Shown here piece by piece: positions 1 through 7,443 of a DNA stretch of 64,000 nt. The stretch is from Brevundimonas subvibrioides ATCC 15264. GTDB taxonomy: Bacteria > Pseudomonadota > Alphaproteobacteria > Caulobacterales > Caulobacteraceae. The stretch covers positions 1,426,001 to 1,490,000 of the forward strand of contig NC_014375.1 of the NCBI RefSeq assembly GCF_000144605.1. The letters are read 5' to 3'. The notes under the pieces were generated by a model. That model saw only the letters and a list, made by a program, of their open reading frames with translations. It did no database searches and was not told the origin of the DNA. Within the stretch, counting starts at the first letter, position 1. Each line of letters opens with the position of its first letter. A program made the translations under genes and the position numbers.

Positions 1-647
1 GGGACGGTGATCTGGAAGTCCGGCTTGAAGCCCGTGCCGGTGGTCGCGTTGTAGGTCGACATCGACTTGGTGGCGGTGGAGTAGGTCGCGATGTCGGCCG
101 AGACGGCCTGGCTGGACTTCAGGTTGGCGTTGACCTGGGCGCGCGTGGTGGCTTCCGCCGTGCCGCCGACCGAGCCGACGTTGATCGAGGTCAGCTTGCC
201 GAGGTCCGACGGATCCGTGGGGATGTCGCCCTCCGCATTGACGGGCCAGCCCTGGAGGTAAAGCCCTGCAGTATTCTTCAGGTAGCCGAAGTTATCGACG
301 CGGAACGCTCCGGCGCGGGTGAACAGGCGGGCGTCGCCGGCGTCCAGGCCCTCGGCCTTCTCGGTCGTGACGAAGAAGCCCTGGCCCGCGATGCCGAGGT
401 CGGTGGAGGAGGTCGTGCGCTGCAGCTGACCGCCCTGGGCGATGTAGTTGCGCGTGTTGGCCAGCACGCCACCGGCGGAGTATCCCGCGCCCTGGCTCTG
501 GGAGTTGACGACCGTCGAGAACTCGGCGGCGGTGCGCTTGTAGCCGACCGTGTTCACGTTCGCGATATTCTGGGAGATCGCGGCGAGGGCGGCGGAGTTG
601 GCGGTCAGGCCGGACACACCGGCCAGAAGGGCAGAGTTGATGCTCAC
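1..647 (-). CDS. flgE: Flagellar hook protein FlgE (3' part outside the window)
   Basis: FlgE polymerises into the curved extracellular hook joining the flagellar rod to the filament. The first 215 residues are visible and the C-terminus lies beyond base 1. The N-terminus MSINSALLAGVSGLTANSAA is the conserved flagellar rod/hook motif, followed by SQNIANVNTVGYKR, which is diagnostic of axial proteins. Further on, TTSSTDLGIAGQGFFV is the hook-type core. The start is GTG at 647-645 with AGGAG about eight bases upstream. It lies 49 bases after flgD and is last in the visible fliK-flgD-flgE operon. FlgG shares the N-terminal motif, but operon position next to flgD and fliK favours FlgE. Confidence 0.93.
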   Translation of the reverse strand, partial: MSINSALLAGVSGLTANSAALAAISQNIANVNTVGYKRTAAEFSTVVNSQSQGAGYSAGGVLANTRNYIAQGGQLQRTTSSTDLGIAGQGFFVTTEKAEGLDAGDARLFTRAGAFRVDNFGYLKNTAGLYLQGWPVNAEGDIPTDPSDLGKLTSINVGSVGGTAEATTRAQVNANLKSSQAVSADIATYSTATKSMSTYNATTGTGFKPDFQITV

Positions 648-696
648 GAGGTGGGCTCCTTACAAAACGCGGAAGATGTGAAGGGGGTGACGGCGG

Positions 697-1365
697 TCAT
701 GTCTCGGGGTGGTCCTTGACGCCGATGACGGAGGACAGGGGCACCAGGGCCGCGCCGATGGTCAGGTAGGGGACGCCGTTGGCCAGCTCGACGCCGGACA
801 CCTGGCCGCGCGTCAGGACCTGGGCCTCGACGGCGTTGGTGCCGTTCTTGGCGGTGACCTTCAGCGAATAGACGCCGCCGTCCGGCAGCTGGCCGCCCGC
901 CGAGGTCTTGCCGTCCCAGACGAAGTCGTGGGTGCCGGAGGTGCGATCGGGGGCGGGGCCGGTCCAGACCGTCTTGCCCGTGCCGTCGATCACGCTCAGC
1001 GAGACCTCCGAGGCCGAGGCCCCCAGTTCGTAGCTCCAGTTCGCCTTGCCGCCCTCGAGCTTGGTGGCGGACCAGACCGCGGTCGCATCCTTGCCGATGT
1101 AGTTGGCCGCGCCGCCCAGACCGCCGCCCTGCTGGGCCGCGAGGAGGCTGGTCAGAAGGTCGTTGGTCATCAGCTGCTGCTCCACGCCCGACATCTGGGT
1201 CAGCTGCTGGGTGAACTGGTTGGAATCCAGTGGCGAGAGCGGGTCCTGGTTCTTCAGCTGCGAGGTCAGCAGGGACAGGAAGGTCTCGAAATTCGACGTC
1301 AGGCTGGTGCGGGCCGCGGTGGTGCGGCTGGCGGCCTCGGTCGTGGTGGTGACGGCGTCGACCAT
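697..1365 (-). CDS. flgD: Flagellar hook capping protein FlgD
   Basis: FlgD forms the temporary cap at the tip of the growing hook and guides FlgE assembly. The 222-residue protein carries the conserved N-terminal FlgD segment (about residues 20-75, with LKNQDPLSPLDSNQFTQQL and SGVEQQL). The C-terminal half is Ig-like, with TGKTVWTGPAP and DGVYSLKVTAKNG. Length matches the family. It starts four bases after the fliK stop and precedes flgE, so the three genes are almost certainly co-transcribed and used at the same stage of hook building. Confidence 0.95.
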   Translation of the reverse strand: MVDAVTTTTEAASRTTAARTSLTSNFETFLSLLTSQLKNQDPLSPLDSNQFTQQLTQMSGVEQQLMTNDLLTSLLAAQQGGGLGGAANYIGKDATAVWSATKLEGGKANWSYELGASASEVSLSVIDGTGKTVWTGPAPDRTSGTHDFVWDGKTSAGGQLPDGGVYSLKVTAKNGTNAVEAQVLTRGQVSGVELANGVPYLTIGAALVPLSSVIGVKDHPET

Positions 1366-1369
1366 GGGG

Positions 1370-2692
1370 TCAGACCTTCATATCGACGCGCTCGGGCGTC
1401 AGGGTGAGAGACATCCAGCGGGGCGGCACGAGGCCGGCCTCCGCATCGAGGGACAGGCGCGACGCGGCCCCGAAGGCACGGGCGGACTGGCGGCCCGACT
1501 GGGGGTCGGTGCCGCGATCGAAACCGTGGCTTCCGGCCGAGGCCTCGCGCTGGTCGAAGGACAGGGCGTCGTCGGCGACGGTGAAGCCGGCCTCGGTCAG
1601 CTGGCGGCGCAGCTCGTCGACCCGGCCGCGCAGGTCGGCGGCGGCCAGGGGGTTGTCGAAGGCGAGGCGGGCCGACAGCTGGCCGTCGGCGTCGATGTCC
1701 AGGCTGACGTCCACCCGGCCGAGGTCGTCGGGGGTCAGGGCCATCTCGAAGCGGGTCGAGCGGCCTTCCAGCTTCTTGACGATCTGGGCGGCGATCTGGG
1801 CCGTGGCGTGGATGGCCCCCTGGGACAGGGTCGACAAGACCGGGGCGGCGTCGGCGGTGGCCTGGGCGGCGCGGGTTTCGGACGCGGAGGCACCCTGCGG
1901 GGTCTGGGTGGCGTCGACGGGGTCCGGCGCGGCGACACTGGCCGCAGCGGACTCGGCGGCGGACTTCGATGCAGCGGGCGCGGCTTCGGTCGGCGGGCTC
2001 TGCCGGGAGGACGCGTCCGCCGTCTTTGGATCGGTTCCGTCGGCGGTCGCGGCCTGGCCCGTACCGGCCTCGGCAGGCGCCGTCGCGGCGTTGCCGGCCC
2101 TGGCCTGTTCGAGCGTGTCGCGCAGGCGCGGCGGTGGCGGCGCTTCTTCCGGGACCGGCAGCAGTCCGGCCTCGGAAGGCGCGGCTTCGGTCGGGGCCGC
2201 GGCGTCTTCCGACGATGCCTCGGGCGCTGCGACGGGCGGGGGTGCCGCGACGGGCGCGGCCGAGGGGGCGGGGAGGGCGGCGGCTTCCACCGGAGCGGGG
2301 GGAACCGGCGGCGCTGCAGGGAGCGCGGTGGAGGAGACGGCCGCGTCGGATGGCGGGGCAGCGGTGAGTTCGGCGTCGGTCACCGCCACGGGGGCCGTTA
2401 CGGGCGGCTGGACCGGCGCCGTCGTCAGCACGGGCGCGTCCGCGTCGGCCTTCGCTTCGTTCTCCGCGCCGCCCGGCTTCTCGATCCCGGCGTCGGAGTC
2501 GGGCGAGGCGGGCTCGGCGGTCTTGTCGGGGCGGGCGGGCGCGGTCGGTCTGTCGGCTGCGGTCGCCTCGTTCAGGGCGTCGGCAAAGGTGTCGGGCCGG
2601 CTCTCTGCGCGCACGGGGGCCGGACGCCGCGCGGGGGCGGCGATCGGGGCCGTCAAGGAGACGGGCGCGGGGGCGAGACTGGGAGCGGACAT
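1370..2692 (-). CDS. fliK: Flagellar hook-length control protein FliK
   Basis: FliK acts as a secreted molecular ruler that stops hook growth and switches the export gate to filament substrates. The 440-residue protein has about 290 residues of low-complexity Ala/Pro/Glu-rich sequence, typical of FliK rulers. A compact C-terminal Flg_hook domain follows (about residues 300-385), with FEMALTPDDLGRVDVSLDID and LRGRVDELRRQLTEAGF. The N-terminal part would not be recognisable alone, so the call rests on the C-terminal domain and the operon with flgD and flgE. A sigma54-type promoter lies about 70 bases upstream. Confidence 0.92.
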   Translation of the reverse strand: MSAPSLAPAPVSLTAPIAAPARRPAPVRAESRPDTFADALNEATAADRPTAPARPDKTAEPASPDSDAGIEKPGGAENEAKADADAPVLTTAPVQPPVTAPVAVTDAELTAAPPSDAAVSSTALPAAPPVPPAPVEAAALPAPSAAPVAAPPPVAAPEASSEDAAAPTEAAPSEAGLLPVPEEAPPPPRLRDTLEQARAGNAATAPAEAGTGQAATADGTDPKTADASSRQSPPTEAAPAASKSAAESAAASVAAPDPVDATQTPQGASASETRAAQATADAAPVLSTLSQGAIHATAQIAAQIVKKLEGRSTRFEMALTPDDLGRVDVSLDIDADGQLSARLAFDNPLAAADLRGRVDELRRQLTEAGFTVADDALSFDQREASAGSHGFDRGTDPQSGRQSARAFGAASRLSLDAEAGLVPPRWMSLTLTPERVDMKV

Positions 2693-2760
2693 GCGGACGG
2701 CAGGCGATTCAAGCTGGAGGTCGAGGGCGCCTGCTGCGCCAGAACATTCGACCAGCCCGT

Positions 2761-2776
2761 CGCAAGGCTTGGGCCA
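2761..2776 (-). promoter_or_regulatory. Sigma54-type promoter for fliK-flgD-flgE
   Basis: On the minus strand the sequence is TGGCCC-N5-TTGCG. It keeps the required GG-N10-GC arrangement of the -24/-12 consensus (TGGCAC-N5-TTGCA/T). Transcription would start near 2750, giving a leader of about 58 bases before fliK. Caulobacter hook genes are known to use RpoN with the activator FlbD, which fits. Not tested experimentally here. Confidence 0.7.
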
Positions 2777-2914
2777 TTCGCGGGAATTGCGATCAATCCC
2801 TTGTTCGGACGAAGGAAATCACTGCGATGACCCGCCGCTGGGTCGTCCGGTGCCCGTCGCTTCTTGCCGCGTCGCGACGCTTTTTGCCCGGTGCCGGGGC
2901 CGGCGCTGCGGACG

Positions 2915-2930
2915 TGGCCCGACCCTTGCG
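2915..2930 (+). promoter_or_regulatory. Sigma54-type promoter for flgK-flgL
   Basis: The sequence is TGGCCC-N5-TTGCG, the same -24 and -12 blocks as in the divergent fliK promoter, again with GG-N10-GC spacing. The predicted start near 2942 leaves a leader of about 124 bases before flgK. Identity of the two core motifs makes chance less likely. Confidence 0.68.
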
Positions 2931-3031
2931 CCCGGAATCCATCATGAGCGACGCACCGCGTACCAGTATCAGTGATTTCAACGGGTTGGCCGGACCGCGC
3001 TCTGTGGCGGCTGGGCAAGACGCGCCGACGT

Positions 3032-3050
3032 CCGGGCAGGCCTTGCCGGG
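3032..3050. promoter_or_regulatory. Near-palindromic ftr-like site in the flgK leader
   Basis: On the minus strand the 19 bases read CCCGGCAAGGCCTGCCCGG, a near-perfect inverted repeat with seven of nine pairs matching. It lies about 90-110 bases downstream of the predicted flgK start point. FlbD-binding ftr elements in Caulobacter are CGGCA-rich and are often downstream of sigma54 promoters. Assignment is by resemblance only. Confidence 0.35.
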
Positions 3051-3065
3051 CGGAGGGTTAATCGG

Positions 3066-5189
3066 ATGAGCCTGAACTCCATCCTGAACATCGCGAACTC
3101 GGGCCTTCAGGCGGCCCAGCAGCAGCTGCGCGTCGTCTCCGACAACGTCTCGAACGTCAACACGCCGGGCTATGTCCGAAAGATCGCCGAGCAGACGTCG
3201 CTGACCACCCAGGGGGTCGGGTCGGGCGTCGAGGTCACGCGCATCCGTCTGGCCACCGACCGCTTCCTGCAGGCCGCCTCGCTGAGCGCGGGGGCCGAGG
3301 CGGCGCGCCAGGGCGTCCGCTATGAACTATATGACCGCATCCAGTCGCTGTTCGGCGATCCGGGCGGCGACAGCGGCTTCTTCTCCCAGATCGACGAGGT
3401 CTTTTCCTCCTTCGCGGCCAGCGCGGAGGACCCCACCTCGGGGCCGCGCCGGCAGGATGCCCTGTTCAAGGCCCAGGCCGTGTTCGACGAGGCGACGCGG
3501 ATCTCGGGCCAGATCCAGGCGGTGCGCGAAGACGCCGACGGCCGGATCCAGAGCGCGATCGAGAAGGCCAACGGCCTGCTGCAGCAGATCGAGACGCTGA
3601 ACACCGACATCGCGCGGGCGACCGTGCTGAACGGAGATGCCTCGGGAGCGCAGACCCAGCAGGCGCGGCTGGTCGATGAGCTGTCGACCCTGCTGGACGT
3701 ACAGGTGACCCAGCGGTCGGTCGGCGGGGTGTCGATCCGGACCGGAGCCGGCATCCAGCTGGCCGGGAATGGCGCGGCGACGCTGGAGTATCACCGGGCG
3801 GGCACGGTCAATGCCGAGACCAGCTTCAACGACATCTATGTCACCGAGAAGGGCGGCACGCCGCGGGCCCTGGCCGACGGGCTGAAGTCGGGCGAGATCA
3901 AGGGGTTGCTGGAGCTGCGGGACAACGAGGCCCCGGCCACGGCCGAGCGTCTGGCCGAACTGGTCACCAAGGTCGCCGACGAGCTGAACCGCGCGCACAA
4001 TGCGAACTCGTCCGTGCCCGCGCCGACGACCCTGACCGGGCGAAACGTCGGCCAGGCGCTGGACACGGCCCTGACCGGGTTCGCCGGAAGAACCACCGTC
4101 GCCGTGGTCAACCCGACGACGGGCGCGATCACGACCCGGGCCGATATCGTGTTCTCGGGATCGACCCTGACCATCAACGGCACGGCCTCGACGCCCGCCA
4201 GCTTCCTGACCGACCTGAACACGGCCCTGGGCGGAGCGGCGACGGCGACCTTCACCAACGGGGCGCTGAAGATCACCGCGGCAGGCGCGAACGGCGTGGC
4301 CGTCGCCGATGACCCGACGACGCCGAGCAGCAAGGCGGGGCGAGGCTTCTCGCACTATTTCGGCCTGAACGACCTGGTGTCGGCCGAGCGGCCCGCGCTG
4401 TTCGATACCGGCCTGACCACGACGTCCCAGCACGGGTTCACGCCCGGCGAGACCCTGACCTTCCGGTTCACCAGCGAGACCGGATCGCGCATGCGCGATA
4501 TCGAGGTCGCCGTGCCGGCCGGCACCGGCACGGTCGGCGAGCTGATCTCGGCGCTGAACAACACGACGACCGGAGTCGGTCGCTACGGCACCTTCGCCCT
4601 GGATGGATCGGGCGAACTGAAGTTCACCGGCTTCGGCGATCCGGCCGCCAGGATGAGCGTGCTGGAAGACACGACGACCCAGGTGCCGTCGGGCGTCTCG
4701 GTGACCGAGCTGTTCGGGATCGGGGGCGGCGTGCGGGCCTCGCGCGCCGACGGCTTCACCATCCGGACCGACATCCGCCAGAGCCCGTCGAAACTGGCGC
4801 TGGCCCAGCTGAACCTGTCGGCGACGGCGGGGACAGCGGCCCTGAGCTCGGGCGACGGACGCGGCGCCCTGCTGCTGGCCGACGCGGGCCAGGTGACGGC
4901 GAGGTTTTCGGCCGCCGGGACCAGTCCCGGGGGCAGCCTGTCGGTGTCGCGTTATGCGTCCGAGCTGTCGGGCGAGATCGGCGGGACGGCGGCCTCGGCC
5001 AAGACCCGCCAGCAGAGCGCCCAGGCGCTGGCCACCGAGGCGGACGCCCGCCAGTCGAACTATGAGGGCGTCAACCTGGACGAGGAACTGGTGCTGATGA
5101 CGACCTATCAGCAGGCCTTCAATGCGTCGGCCCGCCTGATCCAGGCGGCGCAGGACATGTACGACACGCTTCTGGGGATGGTGCGATGA
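3066..5189 (+). CDS. flgK: Flagellar hook-associated protein FlgK (HAP1)
   Basis: FlgK forms the junction zone between the hook and the filament. The 707-residue protein begins with the axial motif SLNSILNIANSGLQAAQQQL and SDNVSNVNTPGYVRK. It ends with NYEGVNLDEELVLMTTYQQA and FNASARLIQAAQDMYDTLL, the matching C-terminal coiled coil used for polymerisation. It is longer than the enterobacterial protein (about 550), with the extra length in the variable Thr/Ala-rich middle (about residues 300-560). GGAGG lies just upstream of the ATG. It overlaps flgL by four bases (ATGA). Confidence 0.95.
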   Translation: MSLNSILNIANSGLQAAQQQLRVVSDNVSNVNTPGYVRKIAEQTSLTTQGVGSGVEVTRIRLATDRFLQAASLSAGAEAARQGVRYELYDRIQSLFGDPGGDSGFFSQIDEVFSSFAASAEDPTSGPRRQDALFKAQAVFDEATRISGQIQAVREDADGRIQSAIEKANGLLQQIETLNTDIARATVLNGDASGAQTQQARLVDELSTLLDVQVTQRSVGGVSIRTGAGIQLAGNGAATLEYHRAGTVNAETSFNDIYVTEKGGTPRALADGLKSGEIKGLLELRDNEAPATAERLAELVTKVADELNRAHNANSSVPAPTTLTGRNVGQALDTALTGFAGRTTVAVVNPTTGAITTRADIVFSGSTLTINGTASTPASFLTDLNTALGGAATATFTNGALKITAAGANGVAVADDPTTPSSKAGRGFSHYFGLNDLVSAERPALFDTGLTTTSQHGFTPGETLTFRFTSETGSRMRDIEVAVPAGTGTVGELISALNNTTTGVGRYGTFALDGSGELKFTGFGDPAARMSVLEDTTTQVPSGVSVTELFGIGGGVRASRADGFTIRTDIRQSPSKLALAQLNLSATAGTAALSSGDGRGALLLADAGQVTARFSAAGTSPGGSLSVSRYASELSGEIGGTAASAKTRQQSAQALATEADARQSNYEGVNLDEELVLMTTYQQAFNASARLIQAAQDMYDTLLGMVR

Positions 5190-6115
5190 GCCGCGTTTCA
5201 ACGACCGGAAACTTCCAGTCCGCCCTGCTGAACCTGATGGCCTCGCAGCAGCAGCAGGCCGATGCGGCCAACCGCGTCTCGACCCAGAAGAACGCCACCG
5301 ACCTGACCGGATTCGGGCGCAGCTCGGAGACCCTGACGGCGCTGAAGGCCGCGTCCAGCCGGGTGCAGGGCTTCATCGACACGGGCGAGGTGGTCGGCGC
5401 GCGGCTGGAGGCCCAGGACCTGGCGCTGAACCAGATGATCGACGGGATCGGCGGGGCGCGCGAGGCGATCGGCGGGGTCCTGGCCTCGGACTCGGCGGGC
5501 ACGCTGATGCTGGAACTGGAGGGCCAGTTCGCCTCGGTGACCGGCGGTCTGAATGCCCGCCACCAGGGCGGCTATCTGTTCGGCGGGGCCAATACGACCC
5601 AGCAGCCCGTCTCGGTGGCGACCCTGTCCGACCTCGCCGCCGCGCCGACCGTGGCCGGCACCTTCAACAACGACACGATCAAGCCGGTCTCGCGGGTGGC
5701 CGAGAACACCTCGATCGAGACCGGCTATCTGGCCAGCGATCTGGGCTCCACGATTTTCCAGATCTTCAAGGACATCAAGGCCTACAACGACAACCCCGCG
5801 ACCGGGCCGCTGACCGGCAAGCCGACGGACGCCCAGAAGGCCTTCCTGACCGCCCAGCTGTCGCGGCTGGACGCGGCCAAGACGGCGACGGTCGACACGG
5901 CCTCGCGCAACGGCTCGCTGCAGAAGCGGGTCGAGCAGATCGGGCTGAGCCACACGGGACAGCTGACCTCGCTGGACGAGATGGTGTCCAAGCGCACCGA
6001 CGCGGATCTGGCCAAGGCGGTGACGGACCTGCAGCTGTCGCAGATCGCGGTGCAGGCGAGCGCGCAGGTGGTCAGCCAGCTGCGGGACGTCAGCCTGCTC
6101 AACTATCTGAGGTAG
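5186..6115 (+). CDS. flgL: Flagellar hook-filament junction protein FlgL (HAP3)
   Basis: FlgL is the second junction protein, placed between FlgK and flagellin. The 309-residue product shows flagellin-like ends. The N-terminus is MSRVSTTGNFQSALLNLMAS with a heptad-rich helix, the middle has GGYLFGGANTTQQPV, typical of FlgL, and the C-terminal helix is DLAKAVTDLQLSQIAVQAS. The start overlaps the flgK stop, so translation is probably coupled. Flagellin itself is unlikely, given the position behind flgK and the FGG motif. Confidence 0.93.
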   Translation: MSRVSTTGNFQSALLNLMASQQQQADAANRVSTQKNATDLTGFGRSSETLTALKAASSRVQGFIDTGEVVGARLEAQDLALNQMIDGIGGAREAIGGVLASDSAGTLMLELEGQFASVTGGLNARHQGGYLFGGANTTQQPVSVATLSDLAAAPTVAGTFNNDTIKPVSRVAENTSIETGYLASDLGSTIFQIFKDIKAYNDNPATGPLTGKPTDAQKAFLTAQLSRLDAAKTATVDTASRNGSLQKRVEQIGLSHTGQLTSLDEMVSKRTDADLAKAVTDLQLSQIAVQASAQVVSQLRDVSLLNYLR

Positions 6116-6163
6116 CGACCGCCCCGCTTTGCCGGGGGTTGGAGAGGTGCGACCCAACGCCCC

Positions 6164-6199
6164 TAGTCATTGTTGCCAAACAAGAACATAATGGCAACA
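6164..6199 (+). promoter_or_regulatory. Palindromic operator over the promoter of the radical SAM-UdgX operon
   Basis: A perfect inverted repeat, TGTTGCCA-N13-TGGCAACA, occupies 6171-6199 and ends two bases before the ATG at 6201. Inside it, CATAAT (6187-6192) is a good -10 element, with TAGTCA 17 bases upstream as a weak -35. The predicted start point falls on or next to the ATG, and no Shine-Dalgarno is visible, so the message is probably leaderless. The arrangement is that of a repressor site; the repressor is unknown. Confidence 0.6.
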
Positions 6200-6200
6200 T

Positions 6201-7442
6201 ATGGCTCAGCTCGATCTCAGGAAGAAACTGTCGGTTCTGGCCGATGCAGCAAAATACGATGCGTCCTGCGCCTCGTCGGGGACGTCCAAGCGCGACTCCA
6301 GGGGCGGGAAGGGCATCGGCTCCACCGAGGGGATGGGCATCTGTCACGCCTATACGCCGGACGGTCGGTGCGTGAGCCTGCTGAAGATCCTTCTGACCAA
6401 CTTCTGCATCTACGACTGCGTCTACTGCATCAACCGGGTGTCCTCGAACGTTCAGCGGGCCCGGTTCAGCGTCGACGAGGTCGTCGAGCTGACGCTGAAC
6501 TTCTATCGGCGGAACTATATCGAGGGGCTGTTCCTGTCGTCGGGCATCATCCGCTCGGGCGACTACACGATGGAGCAGATGGTCCTTGTGGCCAAGAAGC
6601 TGCGCGAGGAGCACGACTTCCGCGGCTACATCCACCTGAAGCTGATCCCCGAGGCGGATCCGAAGCTGGTCGAGCAGGCGGGGCTGTACGCCGACCGGCT
6701 GTCGGCTAATGTCGAGCTGCCCCGCGACGAGGCCATGGGCCGGTTCGCCCCGCAGAAGGATGTCGGCGTCATCAAGAAGGCGATGGCCGACGTGCGCCGC
6801 TCGGTCGAGGCGGCCAAACCGGGCAAGAAGGATCGCGCCAAGCCGCCGAAATTCGCGCCGGCCGGCCAGTCGACCCAGCTGATCATCGGTGCGGACGGGG
6901 CCCCGGACACCGAAATCATCGACCGGTCGGCGTCGCTGTACGGCGGCTACGGCCTGCGCCGGGTCTACTATTCCGCCTTCAGCCCCATTCCGGATTCCAG
7001 CGCCGCCCTGCCGCTGTCCAAGCCACCCCTCATGCGCGAGCACCGGCTGTATCAGGCCGACTGGCTGATGCGGTTCTATGGCTTCACCCCGCCCGAGATC
7101 GGCGAGGCCACGACGGGCGGCATGCTGGACCTGGCGATCGATCCCAAGCTGGCCTGGGCACTGAACCGGCGCGAGCGGTTTCCGGTCAACGTGAACACCG
7201 CCCCGCGCGAGGACCTGCTGCGCGTCCCGGGTCTGGGGGTGAAATCCGTCAACCGGATGATTTCCATCCGCAGATACCGGACGCTGAGGCTGGAAGACGT
7301 GGCGCGGCTGTGCCGGGGCATCGACAAGGTCCGGCCCTTCATCACCGCGCTGGACTGGACGCCCGGAGGCCTGACCGACGCGTTCGACCTGCGCGCGCGT
7401 CTGGTCCCGGAACCCAAGGCGGTGCAACTGAGCTTGTTCTGA
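6201..7442 (+). CDS. Putative DNA modification/repair radical SAM protein
   Basis: This 413-residue protein belongs to the radical SAM family that regularly accompanies UdgX-type proteins. The cluster-binding motif is Cys69-x3-Cys73-x2-Cys76 (NFCIYDCVYCIN). A C-terminal helix-hairpin-helix (NVNTAPREDLLRVPGLGVKS) implies DNA contact. The family is annotated as DNA modification or repair from its context, but the reaction is unknown. SplB-like repair of a photoproduct is one possibility, and chemistry on a UdgX-bound lesion another. The next gene starts one base after its stop, so the two form an operon. Confidence 0.88.
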   Translation: MAQLDLRKKLSVLADAAKYDASCASSGTSKRDSRGGKGIGSTEGMGICHAYTPDGRCVSLLKILLTNFCIYDCVYCINRVSSNVQRARFSVDEVVELTLNFYRRNYIEGLFLSSGIIRSGDYTMEQMVLVAKKLREEHDFRGYIHLKLIPEADPKLVEQAGLYADRLSANVELPRDEAMGRFAPQKDVGVIKKAMADVRRSVEAAKPGKKDRAKPPKFAPAGQSTQLIIGADGAPDTEIIDRSASLYGGYGLRRVYYSAFSPIPDSSAALPLSKPPLMREHRLYQADWLMRFYGFTPPEIGEATTGGMLDLAIDPKLAWALNRRERFPVNVNTAPREDLLRVPGLGVKSVNRMISIRRYRTLRLEDVARLCRGIDKVRPFITALDWTPGGLTDAFDLRARLVPEPKAVQLSLF

Positions 7443-7443
7443 G

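Larger units (their letters stand above)
2693..3065. other. Divergent flagellar intergenic region (fliK / flgK)
   Basis: This 373-base gap separates the divergent fliK and flgK operons. It holds two outward-facing sigma54-type promoters (2761-2776 minus, 2915-2930 plus) and a near-palindromic ftr-like sequence at 3032-3050. Both strands show open frames across it, but none resembles a protein, so I read it as purely regulatory. Confidence 0.75.

Noticed and set aside
1103..2830. Long plus-strand open frame opposite fliK and flgD
   Set aside because: Gly/Arg-rich antisense of Ala/Pro-rich coding sequence in high-GC DNA; the minus-strand frames match FliK and FlgD domains.
6185..6200. LexA (SOS) box upstream of the radical SAM-UdgX operon
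   Set aside because: Only GAAC-N7-CAAC can be found, one mismatch from the alphaproteobacterial GAAC-N7-GAAC; the exact palindrome TGTTGCCA-N13-TGGCAACA is a better explanation.
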